Under the pieces are notes generated by a model. The model was not told the DNA's origin. It did not search any database and worked only from the letters and a program-made list of their open reading frames with translations. The position numbers and the translations under genes were made by a program. A stretch of DNA of 64,000 nt from Sclerodactyla briareus (taxonomy: Eukaryota > Echinodermata > Holothuroidea > Dendrochirotida > Sclerodactylidae): contig JAODTK010005771.1 of the NCBI GenBank assembly GCA_026419785.1, positions 310,001 to 374,000 on the forward strand, written 5' to 3'. Shown here in pieces: positions 47,514 through 61,115 of this stretch. The number at the start of each line of letters is the position of its first letter. The first letter of the stretch is position 1.

Positions 47514-48790
47514 GGCCCTTTTTAACGCGTGAATTTGAACACAGTCACCGACAATGTGTTATCAACCCAAGTTTAGCCCCCCCCCCCCCATGCATGGGCG
47601 TCAATTCATTTCGGAACGTCGGGGGAGGGGGGGGGGGCGTGGCGGACTGCGATACACTATCTAAGCGGAGCGCCACCATTGGTTGGCGCGTAGCGTACCG
47701 AGGAAATTTTGGCTTGTTATACCTCCCAGATCGCCGGAAATGGCACTTAACATGCTTAATTGCGAACATCTAAATGTGCATTTTGTGGAAGGAAAATGTT
47801 GAAGATTTGCCACCCATCTACGACCTTCTTATATGTTTGTGAAAGAAAATGTCATCAAGTAACTACGAACCAAATAATACCATGAAACCACTTCCGGGTT
47901 CAATTTGGGTACTTCGGAACAGATTATAGAGGGAATTTTGAATGAAATGGGTCACTCAGATTGCAGGAACCGGTAATTTTTTTTTTTTTTACTTTCGGCT
48001 GCATATTATAGGGTCTTTCCTGACTATTTTACGGAGTTGATGCAGTGTCGCGGCCATGGTATTTAGTAGAGACTTCGGGTATGGGATGGTGGACTATTCA
48101 CACTATTCAATTAAATTACCCAAATCTCAAAAGTTGCCTAAATTTCATTGAAGTTCATTTAGGCCTAGGCCATGTAGGGTGAACACTTCAGTTTCGCTTC
48201 CTCGTATTTCTCCATTTTTCGCCCGAAATATTTTCACTTGCACTACTCGAGTTCTCGGATCGATCTCAACTTGATTATGCACGGATTCGGATGCCTGTGG
48301 ATGAGACGATAGGTTTACCTAACGTGTTTCCTATGCCACCTTACTGTACTGTCTGACTATATTGAATAAGATACTTTAAGGTTGTTTTAAAAGTTTACAG
48401 AATAGTGAGTATATACGGTGTACCAGTTAGGGCGAAAAGTCTGTTTAATGCCACAACTATAGACACGAAAATCGTTGGGGTCAAGCACATCGCCACACGA
48501 TTTATATAGTCTTCATACAATCATGGGCGTCCGCGCCGTCAACAGAAAATGGACTTCAAATAGAGCAAAGCGTGTAGTTACTTCCGACTATATGAAGGCT
48601 CCCGCGATATGGCAGCGGATTTGATGAAGGAATCAGAAGGACTTTGGTTCGTGAGTGGGGTAAGTAGACCTAGTGGCATAGGAACGTAATTTGGATTGGG
48701 GTACTGTATTTCGATGACGGATCTGGGGGAGAGGCTAAGGGGAGGGGTTTCCTCCTCCCCCTTGCACATTTTTTTGCATTTTTCGGTGCA
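47514..48790. other. no recognisable gene
   Basis: It contains a C run (about 47577-47589) and a G run (about 47626-47637) flanking CATGCATGGGCGTCAATTC. The 118-codon minus-strand frame at 48578-48934 has no domain I recognise. Confidence 0.45.
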
Positions 48791-48794
48791 ATAT

Positions 48795-49095
48795 AGCACT
48801 CCAAAACACTCACTCCATTCCAGAAATAATTTCGCATTTCCACATGTCCTTATAGATGCGACTTGCTGATCTGAATCTTGTGGCCTTTCTCTGCCAAACG
48901 AATCAAGTGCATAAGATTTATAGTCTAATCTCACTTTCAGAGGACCGCTGACCCCCCCCCCCCCCTCCCCCTTTAGAAAATGTTTGCATTACAGGTGGTC
49001 TTAGATGCATCTGATGCATTATGACGCTCCTAACACTCACTTTGTTCCAGAAATAATTTCGCATTTCACGTCTTAGATGCGACTTGCTACTCAGT
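48795..49095 (+). repeat. tandem duplication, offset about 228 bp
   Basis: CCAGAAATAATTTCGCATTT occurs in both copies (about 48820 and 49049), preceded by ACACTCACT and followed by TAGATGCGACTTGCT. A C-rich run near 48952-48965 separates them. Confidence 0.8.
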
Positions 49096-50400
49096 GTCTC
49101 TCGCTTTTATTTTTCTTCCAAATTGTACTGAGCTCCCTGGGCAGTAAGTAGGCTCTCTTTCGGGATTGGTGTACTTCAACCTAACATCGTACCGCCAACA
49201 TAAGCATACGGGACTATTCCTATTTAGAGGGCGACAAAAATTTGCCCGGATTTTTCAGGTGGGTCACCGGAAGACTCGTACCTCGCGGAAAAAAAATGTA
49301 CATGTTTTTTCGGGCATTTTATCATAAATCTGGCCAGTCCGGCAGAAGATTCGGAGATTCGGCCATATTTTTTTTTTACATTTGCCTTTTCGCTGCCCAA
49401 ATTTTCACGATTTTTTTTTGTCATTTTGCTATCGGGCAGTGACTGTGAGTGCCCACCGTTGTAAGCTGGTCGAAATCTCACTTTTCAGGGACCATCAAGA
49501 TCTTCCAGTCAGTCCATACTAGATTATTTTTTGCCACGTTCCCGTTCCTTCCGACGTGCATCTTCAAAAAAGATGCCACGAAAATAATAAAGTTATCAAA
49601 CATTTCATTGAGTCAAGATGGACGGGAAAACTGGTACGTAAATACATCTACGGCTATTGCGTGCGAAGCGCGCTAAAACTTTGCGCAATTTTGTTACATG
49701 TAATTTGAAAAAAAATACCTTCGCCTCATCTCTTTTTTGATTTGATTTGATTTGATTTTGACAATTCTTGTCTTAGATATTCCTCTCTCTCAATTTGTTT
49801 TATATCCATTTCGGCTGTCTCATTTTGGACCATGGTAAAATGAGTGACGAGGTGATGGTAATTAGTCCCATACGACTTATAAAGTGCACTAGCCTATTGT
49901 ATAAAAGGAATGCTTGAGGTTCAATTTGCAGATTTTTACACGAGCTATTTCCGCATTTGTAGTATGTGAATCTGATTCCTACCCTAATGCTAATTATAAC
50001 AATAGAAACAATTGATTGCTCTACAATACCGACAGCCAATCACGGCGGTCGTTGTAAATATGTGTGTTAACAGTTAATTGACGAAAAAAAGTATTCAGTA
50101 AAAAAAAAGGATTAAACTATATTCTTTAGAATTCAGACTTTGATTGGCCAAACTTTTGACCAGTTTACATACGTCAAGAATAAACGATGAATGTAGACAC
50201 ACTAATCTGTAGGCTCTGCAGTTGCCCGGACGGCTAGGATGACGCACCTAATTGATTCGGCTCATTGCAAATTGTAATGTTGGGGTATAACTCTATTTTC
50301 AATTCGAAGATGTCGGTGAATGTTATTAGTTATCAAGGTTGGAAACCTGAGTAAAAAGCTGTTCAGATGGAGTAGCAGGGAGGTAGTCCAATACGCGTAC
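49096..50400. other. no recognisable gene
   Basis: T-rich stretches at 49366-49376 and 49411-49420 and a short GATTT pentamer run near 49738-49756 are present. The overlapping frames at 49224-49481 on both strands depend on the homopolymers. Nothing else is recognised. Confidence 0.45.
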
Positions 50401-50419
50401 GGTCTTGAATTATTCTCGA

Positions 50420-50533
50420 ATATAACTGGTCTCGTTCTCGACCTTCGAGACCGAGACCGCCATACCTACAGTGTATAGACTCAAGATATGAGGCCGATCT
50501 TGGGCTATCCGGTCTCGACTACAACCCTGGGAG
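50420..50533. mobile_element. possible DNA-transposon end with GTCTCGA motifs
   Basis: GGTCTCGTTCTCGACCTTCG and CGAGACCGAGACC form an internal palindrome, and GGTCTCGACTACAACCCTG closes the segment. Read in reverse it begins CAGGGTTGTAGTCGAGACC, which resembles hAT-type terminal repeats known from several animals. No partner end was located. Confidence 0.4.
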
Positions 50534-51984
50534 TAGGCTATAACTAAAGGTAAATCGTTCGAAAATAATGCCATCAATCTAAAATCAAGCTATGTTGCTT
50601 GATTGAGTCAGTTATTGAATTCAGTTTTGTATTGAAAGTGTTGCAATATTACCAATGGGACATTGTGCGAACCACCGCAATCCAAGTTGCGTACCACTCA
50701 ACCTGGCGACCCGATAGTCACAGATTGGGTTCTACTCTCGAAATAAGAACTGAATCAGTCAGAAACGACAGTCCCAAAGCCCAAACCGATTAGCGCAGTC
50801 TTTAGAAAGAAGCGTACCATAATATTGTCAGAGCGTCACTCTATAAAACCAAACAAAAATGACGTTCCTAGTCAAAGTTGACATTATCTTGTACAGTGAG
50901 TAGCGCTAGTTTCATATCCAGTGTGGTGCGTATGGAACGGAAAACTGCATGTAACTTTGGTTAAATCAAGATGTTTAATACGAGTTCAGTTAGCCTGAAC
51001 ACAGAAGTCTCTATCAGGAGGGTATTTGGTATGGACAGCCGTAGGGATTTTTTTCCAAGAGTATTGTCCAACCACACTTTCAAGAGGGTGGGCGACAATA
51101 GCCCCGCTGCACAATGCTCCAGAAAAGTGACCTAATGAGAGATCTGATGATGCCTTACTTATAGATGGGGGATCACTCACAGTTTAGCGCACTGCTGAAG
51201 GATATCATAGGCCTTACTTCAGATATTAGGGTTGGATTGCATTTGCTTCTAGAGTGATTTTCTAGTAGGACCTTCTCAAGACATTTTATGTTAATCAAAA
51301 TCAATGTAGAGACAAACCCCTGGCAGAATCGAAATGCGAGTCAGGTCAGATGGTATAATAAGATGGGAAACTTGGTCAATCTGTCTGAGGATACGATATG
51401 TTGAGAATGTTCTGTTAGTCAGATTAAGTTGCGACATGGTCGTTTTGAACTTTGCTATATAGGTATTGGAAACCTCGAACCCTTAACCGCTTCATGGATG
51501 TGAGAACATGAAAAGCACACGAGACGAAAGATCGTGGCAAAATCCCTCAATTTAAATGAACATGATCATAAATAAAGCATACCACTACGAGTGTGTCTTC
51601 TACAAACCGACAAACAGCTAGTATCAAATATTCTAACATCCCTTAGAAATTATCATCATCTAGACGTTCACTGCCTGACGCGATTAACCTTAATCAACTG
51701 GGGGTTGTAGAAAATGAGACAGTTGTTTTATGGACTTCTGCTTTCTTAAAATAGCGACATGATCTGTCTATAGGAACCTAGGATATCAATGGGATGAGAA
51801 ACGAAAAGGGCTTCCGCACCTCACCAACCAAACTGGCCGCACGGGACCTCCTGATTATGTCTGCATATATGCCAAAATGAGGCTCAATTCCATCTATCTG
51901 TGCTGTTACAGTATGGAGAAGATGAAATATGTTGATCATGTAGATCTTGCTATATGAAGATGCGAAAATATTTTACTCACCTTT
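50534..51984. other. no recognisable gene
   Basis: Short frames only, and no repeat family recognised. Confidence 0.45.
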
Positions 51985-53957
51985 TGATAAAAAAAAGCCA
52001 TGTTCGTAACCTGCTGTTTTCCATGGAAAATGCGATTTCTTCACCTTTCCGCCTATAGGATGAAATATTAAAAATGCCTCATTTCGGCCATACATCTTCG
52101 GCTTATTTTGCAGCCTTTTGGGCCATTTTTTTGCAACCTGCAAAGTCCCAGAATGCAATATGACATTAACATACACCCAACTACACACATGTGGTAAATA
52201 TTTCCCACTATACTAGCCAGAGGCATTTCAGGTCCCTTAAAAAATAGATCAATATGATATATGCATGATACCTGGCGTAGGTTGGGCTAGCTCAGCAGAT
52301 GAGGCTGAGAGGGCTATCCAGGAAGTCGGAGCAGGAGTAGAGGCATAGGTCTGCTTGCACTGCCAGGACTAGGAACAGTAGGATATTGTTAGCAACTGGG
52401 CAATATCGCGACCTAGAGTCTAGAGGGTTAGGTACGTTCGAGGGTAGAATCGGATGGTCACTACGACAAAATCCATTGGCGATCCAGCAAGATACTTAAT
52501 TGTCGGAGAATTATATTACTGTGTTCCCCCAAGCCGCCACGTGAGACCACAAACCAGTATCTAGTAGTAGTAATTTAAACGATAAAGGCTAGTTGTGGTA
52601 GCGAAACGAGCCGTGTTATTCCTGGGCCTTTCGTTAGTTTCAGCGACTCTTTTATCGATTAGACCGAAAAATCACCACCTGAGTAGGAGAAAGCAACTTT
52701 GAGCAACGTGGGCCGCGCAGGCGACCAGCACTTTCTTTTGGGGGGATGGTTCGACCAGACTTCGCGTAACTGCCACTCATGTATTACCCACTGACATAAT
52801 GGTATTCTCGCGTCCGCGATGTCGTGTCCTGTGTTGTTGACAGTTTGAACAGAACATCAGTGCAGAAGGGCGTTCTACGCGTGCCTATTCAAACCATTTC
52901 TCATCTTCTCAATTGGGCTAGCACTGTGAAGTTGCAACAATCATGAGGCTATACTCGCTTCATGGCCTTGCCTAGTATGATTGTTGCGTTGCTTGAGAGG
53001 GTATAATTGATGAGCGCGCGGCTATCGCTCTTTCGTTTATCCTGCCCACATATGAGTGAATGAGAGGACTGATACTTGAGAGTGAACGCTGCTCAAACGC
53101 CTGTTTCAACTGATGACACTGACAGACACTCGACGAGGAGGCCTTATCTCCAGTCCAGAATTTCGAAACAGCCCAAAGTCTACCAATTTCCATTTCCATG
53201 AGTTTGTAAGTTAGACATAACCCCTCCCAGATGAAATCGAAAATAATCAGGGCATATATTTCAACAAAGCAGTAAAATGTACCTACAAATAGTAGTATGC
53301 GAATAATCTTAAGATTTTGGAAAGGACAACCATTTGTCTGAAAGGTGTGGCGCTTACACGACTTTATATGTTTAGTCCTCAGGTGGGTGACCCACATCGC
53401 ACCATCCACAGTAACCATCAACACAACCTTGGAGAATTATAAGAAAAAAATGTAAAATATTTTCTGAGTTTGGGTCACGTCCTGCCCCAACTATATTCAG
53501 ACTAATACAGAGGATAACCCCCCCCCCCCCAAAATCACTAGTTGCGCGTTTGCCATAGTACCAGAAAGACAGACAGACAGCACAATCAGGTGACATAGGA
53601 GGTTAGTGAGAACCAATCTAACACAGGCATCCGAGGACAGTGACATAATTAAGTTGGCTGATCGAGCACTCGCGTAAGCGCAAGTGATATAATGCTGGCG
53701 AAGAAGGGGAGAATACGAGATGTGAAGCAGAAGTGAAATGATTCACCCGGAATGTTTAATAGAGTTTCCATATTCATTAGAATGCCCCCAATAGTGAAAA
53801 ATGCTAGTTCTTCATGGGTACGTACATGGACTTGATGAAATATAGGCCAACTAGATTTGAGGCTAATTCTCATTAGAAGAATATTTAGGACAACGCTCCA
53901 CCAATTCCCATATCACGCACACTACGAAAACTATAGGCTGGACATTTCTCAGCTTTG
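51985..53957 (+). repeat. first copy of a tandem duplication of about 1.97 kb
   Basis: Matches 53958-55830 throughout. TTTTCCATGGAAAATG lies at about 52017 and again about 1971 bp downstream. Shared landmarks in order are GGTCCCTTAAA, TTGGCGATCCAGCAAGATAC, GCGTCCGCGATGTCGTGTC, CCTTGCCTAGTATGATTG and GAAGCAGAAGTGAAATGAT. Differences are mostly short indels. The 150-codon minus-strand frame (52972-53424) is not preserved in the second copy, so I do not call it a gene. A C run lies near 53519-53530. Confidence 0.88.
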
Positions 53958-55830
53958 ATAAAACAAAAGCATCTTGTAACTGCTTGGTTTTCCATGGAAA
54001 ATGACGATTTCTTCACTTTCGCCTGATGAATATTAAAAAAATGCCTCATTCGGCATCATTGGGCTTATTTTGCAGCTTTTGGGCATTTTTTTCCACCTGC
54101 AAGTCCCAGATGAAATGACATAACATACACCAACTACACACAGGTGTAATATTCCCCCTATACTAGCCAGATGCATATTCAGGTCCCTTAAAACTATTAT
54201 AAATTGATATATCATTTACCTGGGTAGGTGGGGCTAGGCTCAGCATGAGAGGCTGAGAATGGCTATCGAGGAGTCGGAGCCTAGGAGTAGGGCAATTAGG
54301 GTCTGTGCACTGCCAGGCTAGGCATTAGGATTATGTTAGCAACTGGGCATTAGGACCTTAGGTCTTTAGTTAGGTTTGGTCGTTCGAGGGTAGAATCGGA
54401 TGAGTCCTCGACAAAATCCATTGGCGATCCAGCAAGATACTAATTGTCGGAAAATTATAGGCTGTGTTCCCCCAAGCCGCACGTGAGCCACCACTACCAG
54501 TATCTGTAGTAGTAATTTAAACGTAAAGGCCTACAGTTGTGGGTAGCGGACGACGGGTTATTTCTGGTCCTTTCTGTTAGTTTTCTAGGATCTTTTTCTC
54601 ATTTGACCCCCCGAAAAATACCCACCGGTAGGAGGAAAGCAACTTTGAGCAACGTGCCGCGCAGGCTACCAGCACTTCGCCTGGTTTCGACCAAATTTTT
54701 TTTTTTTTTTTTTGCTTCGTAACTCCACTCTGTATTCCACACTGACATAATGGATTCTCGCGTCCGCGATGTCGTGTCTGGGTTGTTTGACGTTTGACAG
54801 AACTCAGTGCAGCAGTGCGTCTACGCGTGCCTACTCAAACCATTTCTAAGTCTTCTCCATGGGCTTAGCACTGTGAAGTTCAACAATCATGAGGCATATA
54901 CTTCCGCTTTCATGGCCTTGCCTAGTATGATTGTTGCGTTGCTTGAGAGGAGGGCTATACTTGAGAGGGGGCTATCGATCTTTCGTTTATACTGCCACAT
55001 ATGAGTGAGTGAGACTGATACGAGGTGAACAGTGTCAAACGCCTGTTTCAATGATGACACTACAGACACTGACGAGGAGCCTATTCCAGTCCAAGAATTT
55101 TCGAAACAGCCAAAAGTATACCAATTTCCATTTCCATGAGTTTGTACTTTGACTTACCCTCTTCCAGAAAAAGTCGAAATAATCCGCATATATTTCAACA
55201 AAGCAGTAAATGTTACCTCCAATAGTCGTATTGAATAATCGTGGAAGATTTGAAAGGACAACCCTTTGTCTGGTTGTGGCGTTACACAGATGATATTTTA
55301 GTCCTAGTTGGGGGTGCCCCCACACTCGCAACCTCCACAGTAAACCATCAACACAACCTTGGAGAATTTAAGAAAAAATGTAAATATTTCCTGAGTTTGG
55401 GTCAACGTTCCTGCCCAATATATTCAGACTATACAGAGATAACCACTAGTTGGCGTTTGCAGAGTACCAGACAAGACAAGACAGACAGTACAATCAGGTG
55501 ACATAAGGGAAGTTCGTGCGAACCAATTAACACAGGCATCCGAGGAGGATAATTAAGTTGGGATCGAGGACTCGAGTAGCGCAAGTGACTATAATCTGGC
55601 GAAGAATGGGAGAAGTACGAGATGAAGCAGAAGTGAAATGATCACCCGGAATGTTTACTGAGTTTCCACATATGTCATTGAATGCCCCCCAAAAGTGAAA
55701 AAATGTAGTTTTCATGGGTACGGCTATGGACTTGATGAATTAGGCAACTAGATTTGGGTAATTTCATTTGAATAATTATGACAAGCCCACCAATCCATGA
55801 TCCAACGACCCTACGAAAACTATGGATACA
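53958..55830 (+). repeat. second copy of the 1.97-kb tandem duplication
   Basis: The counterpart of 51985-53957, slightly shorter because of many small deletions. A 20-base T-run region near 54696-54714 is specific to this copy. Reading frames differ from the first copy wherever indels fall, so neither copy supports a conserved protein. Confidence 0.88.
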
Positions 55831-58800
55831 CCATGCTCAACTTAATAAAAATAGGTCAGGGAAGGAAGACTGGGAAGTGCATTTCCCCTGGCATCCGCGG
55901 TGACCCGCACACTCAAATTCCCATAAATTTCCGTGTACGCTACGCGCTAACGATGATGTCTCTGAGCCTGATTTACTGAACGACCCTATGAAGTATTCCC
56001 CCTCCTTCTTACTCACTGCCTGGTCCGTGGGGGAAATGAGTTGAAATCTCTGTTTTTTGAGACTTGAGACATGCGATATGTGGGCGGAAAACTCATTAGG
56101 TGTGTTCTCCGAAAATTTTGGCAATTGTTGCCTGAAAAGGGGCTACATGCAAAGTAGTCGTATTTGTTACTACCTTTGTCTTGTAAGAGGATTGTAAATT
56201 ATTCGGGTGTATATATTGATTTGTGATCACCAAACATCTCGAACAACATTGCAAAATCGGCAGAAAGAGGACATTTCTCCAGATTGGCAACTTTTCTCCC
56301 TCTTGTGAAGATATGTTCAATTTCGAAATAGGCAGCTATACCCTTCAAAAGAGTCAACCAGACGGTGACAGTCAATAGGATGATATGGTTCCAAAGGTAA
56401 TAAGATTATATCTCAGTGCGACATTGCACGAACAGCGTACATAATGGTGTTTTGAAACTCCCCTGACGAAAATGAAACATCACACTGGCACAGACCCATA
56501 CGGATCCCCATGATTATCAACAATAAAATTCGAATTATATGGAATGGTTGCGTTGCGATGAGTGGTGACACAGTTTAAAAGAAGGCCGCAATGATATCGC
56601 AGTGAGAGGGAGGGGGTCACGTCTATTCCCTTGAACTCTTGAACGGCAGTGTTCAGTGATGAGCAAGCGCATTTACAAACGTAATGGCTTATAGCGCTAA
56701 TATGGAGGACTACTCCTATTATTCGTGTGTTTTGTATCGTAGTAGCAGTAGTGGGCCGTCTATTCTTGTATGATCATAGTTTCGGTTCATATATCATTTG
56801 AACCGTTCGGTCTTCCATAGAGGTGCCGCTTATACATCAATCCATAGTGGAGTTCAGCAACAGTCTACTGACAGTATATGGAGTTTCTTACAATTCGTGA
56901 ATGCCGTCCGTACCAGCATAAGTTGATTCCTATGTTAATCACGATTCCCTCCTCCTCGGTAGGCTGAGTGTTCAGTAGCTTGTAGCAGTTAGATTACAGC
57001 ATGAGTCTGTGTGAACCATACCCAAAGCTATCGTAAGGTGAGCAATACGCCTGTTACATAATGCTATCCAGAACCAACGTAGCTAGCTAAAAGGTATTGC
57101 TTGAACACAAGTTCAGTTATATTACTCTGTTATTGCTGGTTGTTCAGAGCATGGCTGGTATATAATGACAAGTTTGTCAACCAACTTGACTTTATTACGA
57201 CTCCTGTGTTATGCACGATGGTTTCATTTTAGGTTAAAAAGACATTACTGACATCAGTTGCTTTAGTGCTTTTTTCATTCATTCCCTTCCTGTATGAATT
57301 TTTGTAGATAGAGTGCAGCACGATAAACACAACTATTTTCATACACATAGGTCTTTATTTGGCGTTACTGCCTTATTTCTCAGGTTGTACCTCTTGATTT
57401 CCGGCAGTAGAGAGTTGAGTTCTGCATGCAAAGATGTCTTTGCATTGTTCTGTATGCAATCAAAACATCTTGCAAATCATAAAAAAAAGCGTGCAGCAGG
57501 TTTTCACCAGTACTAGTAGAAAATACAATCCATATCAGAAACCATTTCAGAGCAGTCGTTTAAAGTGATTTTATTCTTATGTCGCCCAAAATAAGGGAAT
57601 AGTCCATACAGGAGATAGCAAGACATTAGGGTTGGAAGATATGACAACAAATACTCTGTTCGAACTCACCTGAAGATTTAAATATGGAACTATATAGGAC
57701 AAAGTTAGTTATTAAAACAATGAAGTGTACCCGCTTCAGTATTCGCTGATAGAGCTTCGGAAACTAGTATATATTATCAATGCACACAATCTAAATATAA
57801 ACAATACGGTGAGTAAGTTCCACCTTGAATCTTTGCAACTGAGATTCTAGTCAGGTCTCTTGCTTATTATTTACGCTCTAAAAAAAAACATTTCTTCGAT
57901 TTCTTCGTTGAAGTCTCATATTTTATCACTCACCAGATCTACAATCGCCTACTCGATGTCTATGTGTTCACATTAAAACAGGATCTATTAGGGAATCACG
58001 ATCCGTGTAAACATGATCATCGATTGTCTCACGCCCAATGCGACAATTGGATACATCCACGTTTTTTATTTTTATAATATGTTTCCTTATTATCTAGTCT
58101 GCTAGTGGCTATCTTTTACACGTTAACGTGTTTTCATGTGCACATATTAAGTGTATTTTTCACACTTATCGTTTTTGACAGCAAGAAAGAAGCTTGAACC
58201 TGTAATAGATAGTTGCCTGGTTTTAAAACACGTGGCTCGAAGAGTTTGTTTTTGTAGCCAGAATAATACCTCTATTTACAAACACGCCGTTACATGGTGG
58301 GAATACCAATGTGTATATAGTGCATTCTAATCGGTTTTGTTGAGGGTTGCATTACAAGCGTAGCCCTATCGGTTATCCTGCATACCCTAAAGTCTTTAGT
58401 GCTTGTCCCCATGTTGCCACAAATTACACCAAGGTCTGCATTATTGGAATGAAATAGCCAAAATATTTTTCGTAGGCCTAACTGTAGTCCAACAAGTGAT
58501 GATAGTAGGTGATTTTACCAAAAACTGGTACCATTGACCCTACTGCAGACGCACGAGAGTGTCCTCGGCATAGATGCGGATGCGTACTGCTCGTAGATGC
58601 AGTGTACAGATGGAGCGTGCGGACGGCTGCATGTTTGATTCCATTGATCCAGAGGTAGATTAAACCGTACGGATATATGCTACACGCCACAACGCAAATC
58701 CCCTGACGATAAGCACCACAGATCCGTCCACTCACCATCAAGTTCACGTCTTTTAATAGGTTTTGCAATGCTTTTCCACGTTTTGCTGATGCGATCGGTT

Positions 58801-59710
58801 TTGCCGTATCTGCATCAGAACGTCCGGTATACCGTCAACATTCGTTTGTGTCCATATCTATGGAATCACACCAGAACAAAATATCAGTGAGCGAGTTTCT
58901 TTCGTACGCCGTATGCGGAGGCCGCATCTGCATTTGCATCTATGGAAATCCTTCCCTGACTCTTCTGTCCCCTGTCACTGTCCTGCACTGGAGTTCGAAA
59001 ACGAGGTAAGGGGGGGGGGTTGCGCATTTTCGACCTACGGGCGGAGGGCGAACATGTGAGCAACTGCCCCCACAAACGAAGGGTCAATTGGCAGACAAAA
59101 ATGATCTTCTGCAGTGGGGGGTTGCCACTTTCTTTCAATGCACAAATACCCTGCATGTCTCACAAATGCATTTGGGATGAAGGCATTGAACCAGTAATGG
59201 ATTAATACTGGTCTTTTCTTATTTCAATTGAAAACATGTTCAGGAATTTAATTATTGCCTGGTTATTTTGCTCAACAAAGCTAAGCTGTCGTTTCTGTTA
59301 TAGGAAGATGGGGTTCATTAATTCCATACCAACGATAACACCTGAAGCCAATATATTCTAGCATGGAACACTGAAGACTTACATGCCTAAACAACATTCC
59401 ACCACTTTTTGGGAAGATTACTGAAAGTTGTTAGTGAATCGGGGCCTGCCAGAACATTGTCTCAACATTGCATTGTTCAGTGCTTCCTTTCCGGGTTATT
59501 TCCAAATGCCTTCAAGTTTTAAGATTTCTGACGACATTCTAGGTTTCATTATTCTAATGTTTTGGCATGCCAGACCACCTGAAATTTCCATAATTGTCTA
59601 TCACGTCCATTTGGTTATTCTAAATCATTGAGCGAAGTAGGTACCGTAGGCCCTATGAATTGGTGGTAGCCTATATCCTTACAGCATAGCATACTTCCGT
59701 TGCTTATACT
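55831..59710. other. gene-free stretch
   Basis: About 3.9 kb with no recognised domain or repeat family. A G run lies near 59006-59016. Minus-strand frames at 55837-56124 and 58478-58768 have no identifiable motif. Confidence 0.45.
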
Positions 59711-59719
59711 TCGTGTCAG

Positions 59720-59850
59720 GCCATCAGGGGCGGATCCAGGATTTCCAAAGGGAGGGATCCAACTTGGCTCCAGTAAATAAGTGGCAGTTTTTCATTCCAC
59801 TTTATCTTCAAACTGTCCTCTCGAATGCCATTTTGTTTTTTCTAAATAAA
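59720..59850 (+). mobile_element. possible transposon terminus, GGGGCGGATCCAGG type
   Basis: GGGGCGGATCCAGGATTTCC is followed by GGGAGGGATCCAACTT. From general knowledge, such GGGGCGGATCCAGG starts are common at the ends of DNA transposons and repeats in animals. The matching end was not found. Confidence 0.3.
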
Positions 59851-61115
59851 ATACGGAATTCCGCGCCTCGATGACCGATCGAAGAATATCGGACCCTCCA
59901 CCCATGTCAATGTCAACCATTTTCTCCCCCTCAATTCGTTGTTGTTGTGTAGACCAAACAAGGCGCCCAAGTACTGCACTCTTTCGTTTTGGTATGGAAA
60001 ATGTTGTCAATTGAGGTTGGTTATAGAGCTCCGTCGTGGCACGAGGCATCCGTCGAGGCTGTACATTTTTTGGCGCATACCTACTTCCGGCTCCGTGACG
60101 TGGGAGGTAGAGGCTCCCGATGGGTGCATTCATGAATGGTCTACATGATATGGGGGGGGGGGGGGGGGTCATTCCTCATGATTTGGTTGGAGGAACTCTA
60201 ATTGCATGTCGTTCCCAATTTTAATCCAACTGCATTTCGCTTATACTGTATGCGACATATTCTATTTCAATTACTGATTACTTACCTTTTGTGATGGAGT
60301 ATACGACTTCTCCAGTGTTATCCTCGAACTGCTCACTTCAGCACGCGCATGTCTTACGCTTTTCAGTGTTGTTCATCCCCTCATCGTCATAGGAACCCAG
60401 TGCAAGGTGTATCAGCCCTACCGATGGCTATAATTAACTTCATCCACCACACAAAGGCTACCGTCAAGGTCAAATGTTGTTACAGGCCAATAGGACCTGA
60501 TTCTTGAACATTCACACATAATTTTCCTCGGTAATATTTTGCGTTTCGCTCACAGCACCATGGTGCTCTCGTTTGGTAGTAAATTTTCCCCGGTAGTTGG
60601 CACAGATGGTAGCGCTCGGCCTTCACCCGGGATACCTGGGTTTAAATTCCCAGTCATGTCATAATCAATACTTCGTATATGTTTGCTTCCCGCTGGACGC
60701 TCAGCACAACGATTCGGAGCTGGAACCAACGAGGGGTAGGCATTGCACGTTGCCGTTTGCGTGTGAATCAGCCACCCCCACCCCCACATTAGACTACCAC
60801 CGGCCAAAGAGCATTGCTTCTTTGGTGAGAGATTCGCATCTGACAAAGGTGAATATCCCAGGTCTGCATTCCTGCTTTGAATGGGTGCCTTGGATTGGTT
60901 CGATCCTCTGCTGCTCGGCACGTCTACCATAAACAAATGTCTACGAAAGTACGACCCCTCCTTCGTGACGTCACAAGATCATTTCAAAGTATGTCGTTAA
61001 TTCCACATGTATGTGATATAGGAAGTACTAATAATTCAGCTTGACTATTGTACGACAACGCACGACTATGCCGATAATCAGCTAATATTCATATAAATCC
61101 TATTTGAATCGAGTC
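59850..61115 (+). repeat. first copy of a duplicated segment, offset about 2.87 kb
   Basis: CGATCGAAGAATATCGG (59876) matches CGATCGAAGATATCGG (62748). The match continues to ACTATGCCGATAATCAGCTA near 61067 and 63942. The copy includes a long G run at 60151-60168 and a tRNA-like SINE head at about 60595. No protein is conserved between the copies. Confidence 0.88.
60595..60930 (+). mobile_element. tRNA-like SINE head within the duplicated segment
   Basis: TGGCACAGATGGTAGCGC is A-box-like, and CTGGGTTTAAATTCCCAG is B-box-like with the flanking complementarity of a T arm. Spacing suits a tRNA-derived promoter. The second copy, near 63470-63525, has TGCACACTGGTAGAGC and GGGGTCAATTTTCCAG. The 3' limit is a guess, as no tail motif was recognised. 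Confidence 0.5.

Noticed and set aside
52972-53424. 150-codon minus-strand frame in the first tandem copy
   Set aside because: The second copy does not preserve the frame, only a short part near YCFVEIYA. Without conservation it cannot be called a gene.
55241-55501. Frame reading VWLWRYTDDILVL, like a reverse transcriptase catalytic box
   Set aside because: The matching position in the first tandem copy does not keep it, and no other RT motif lies up- or downstream. Probably chance.
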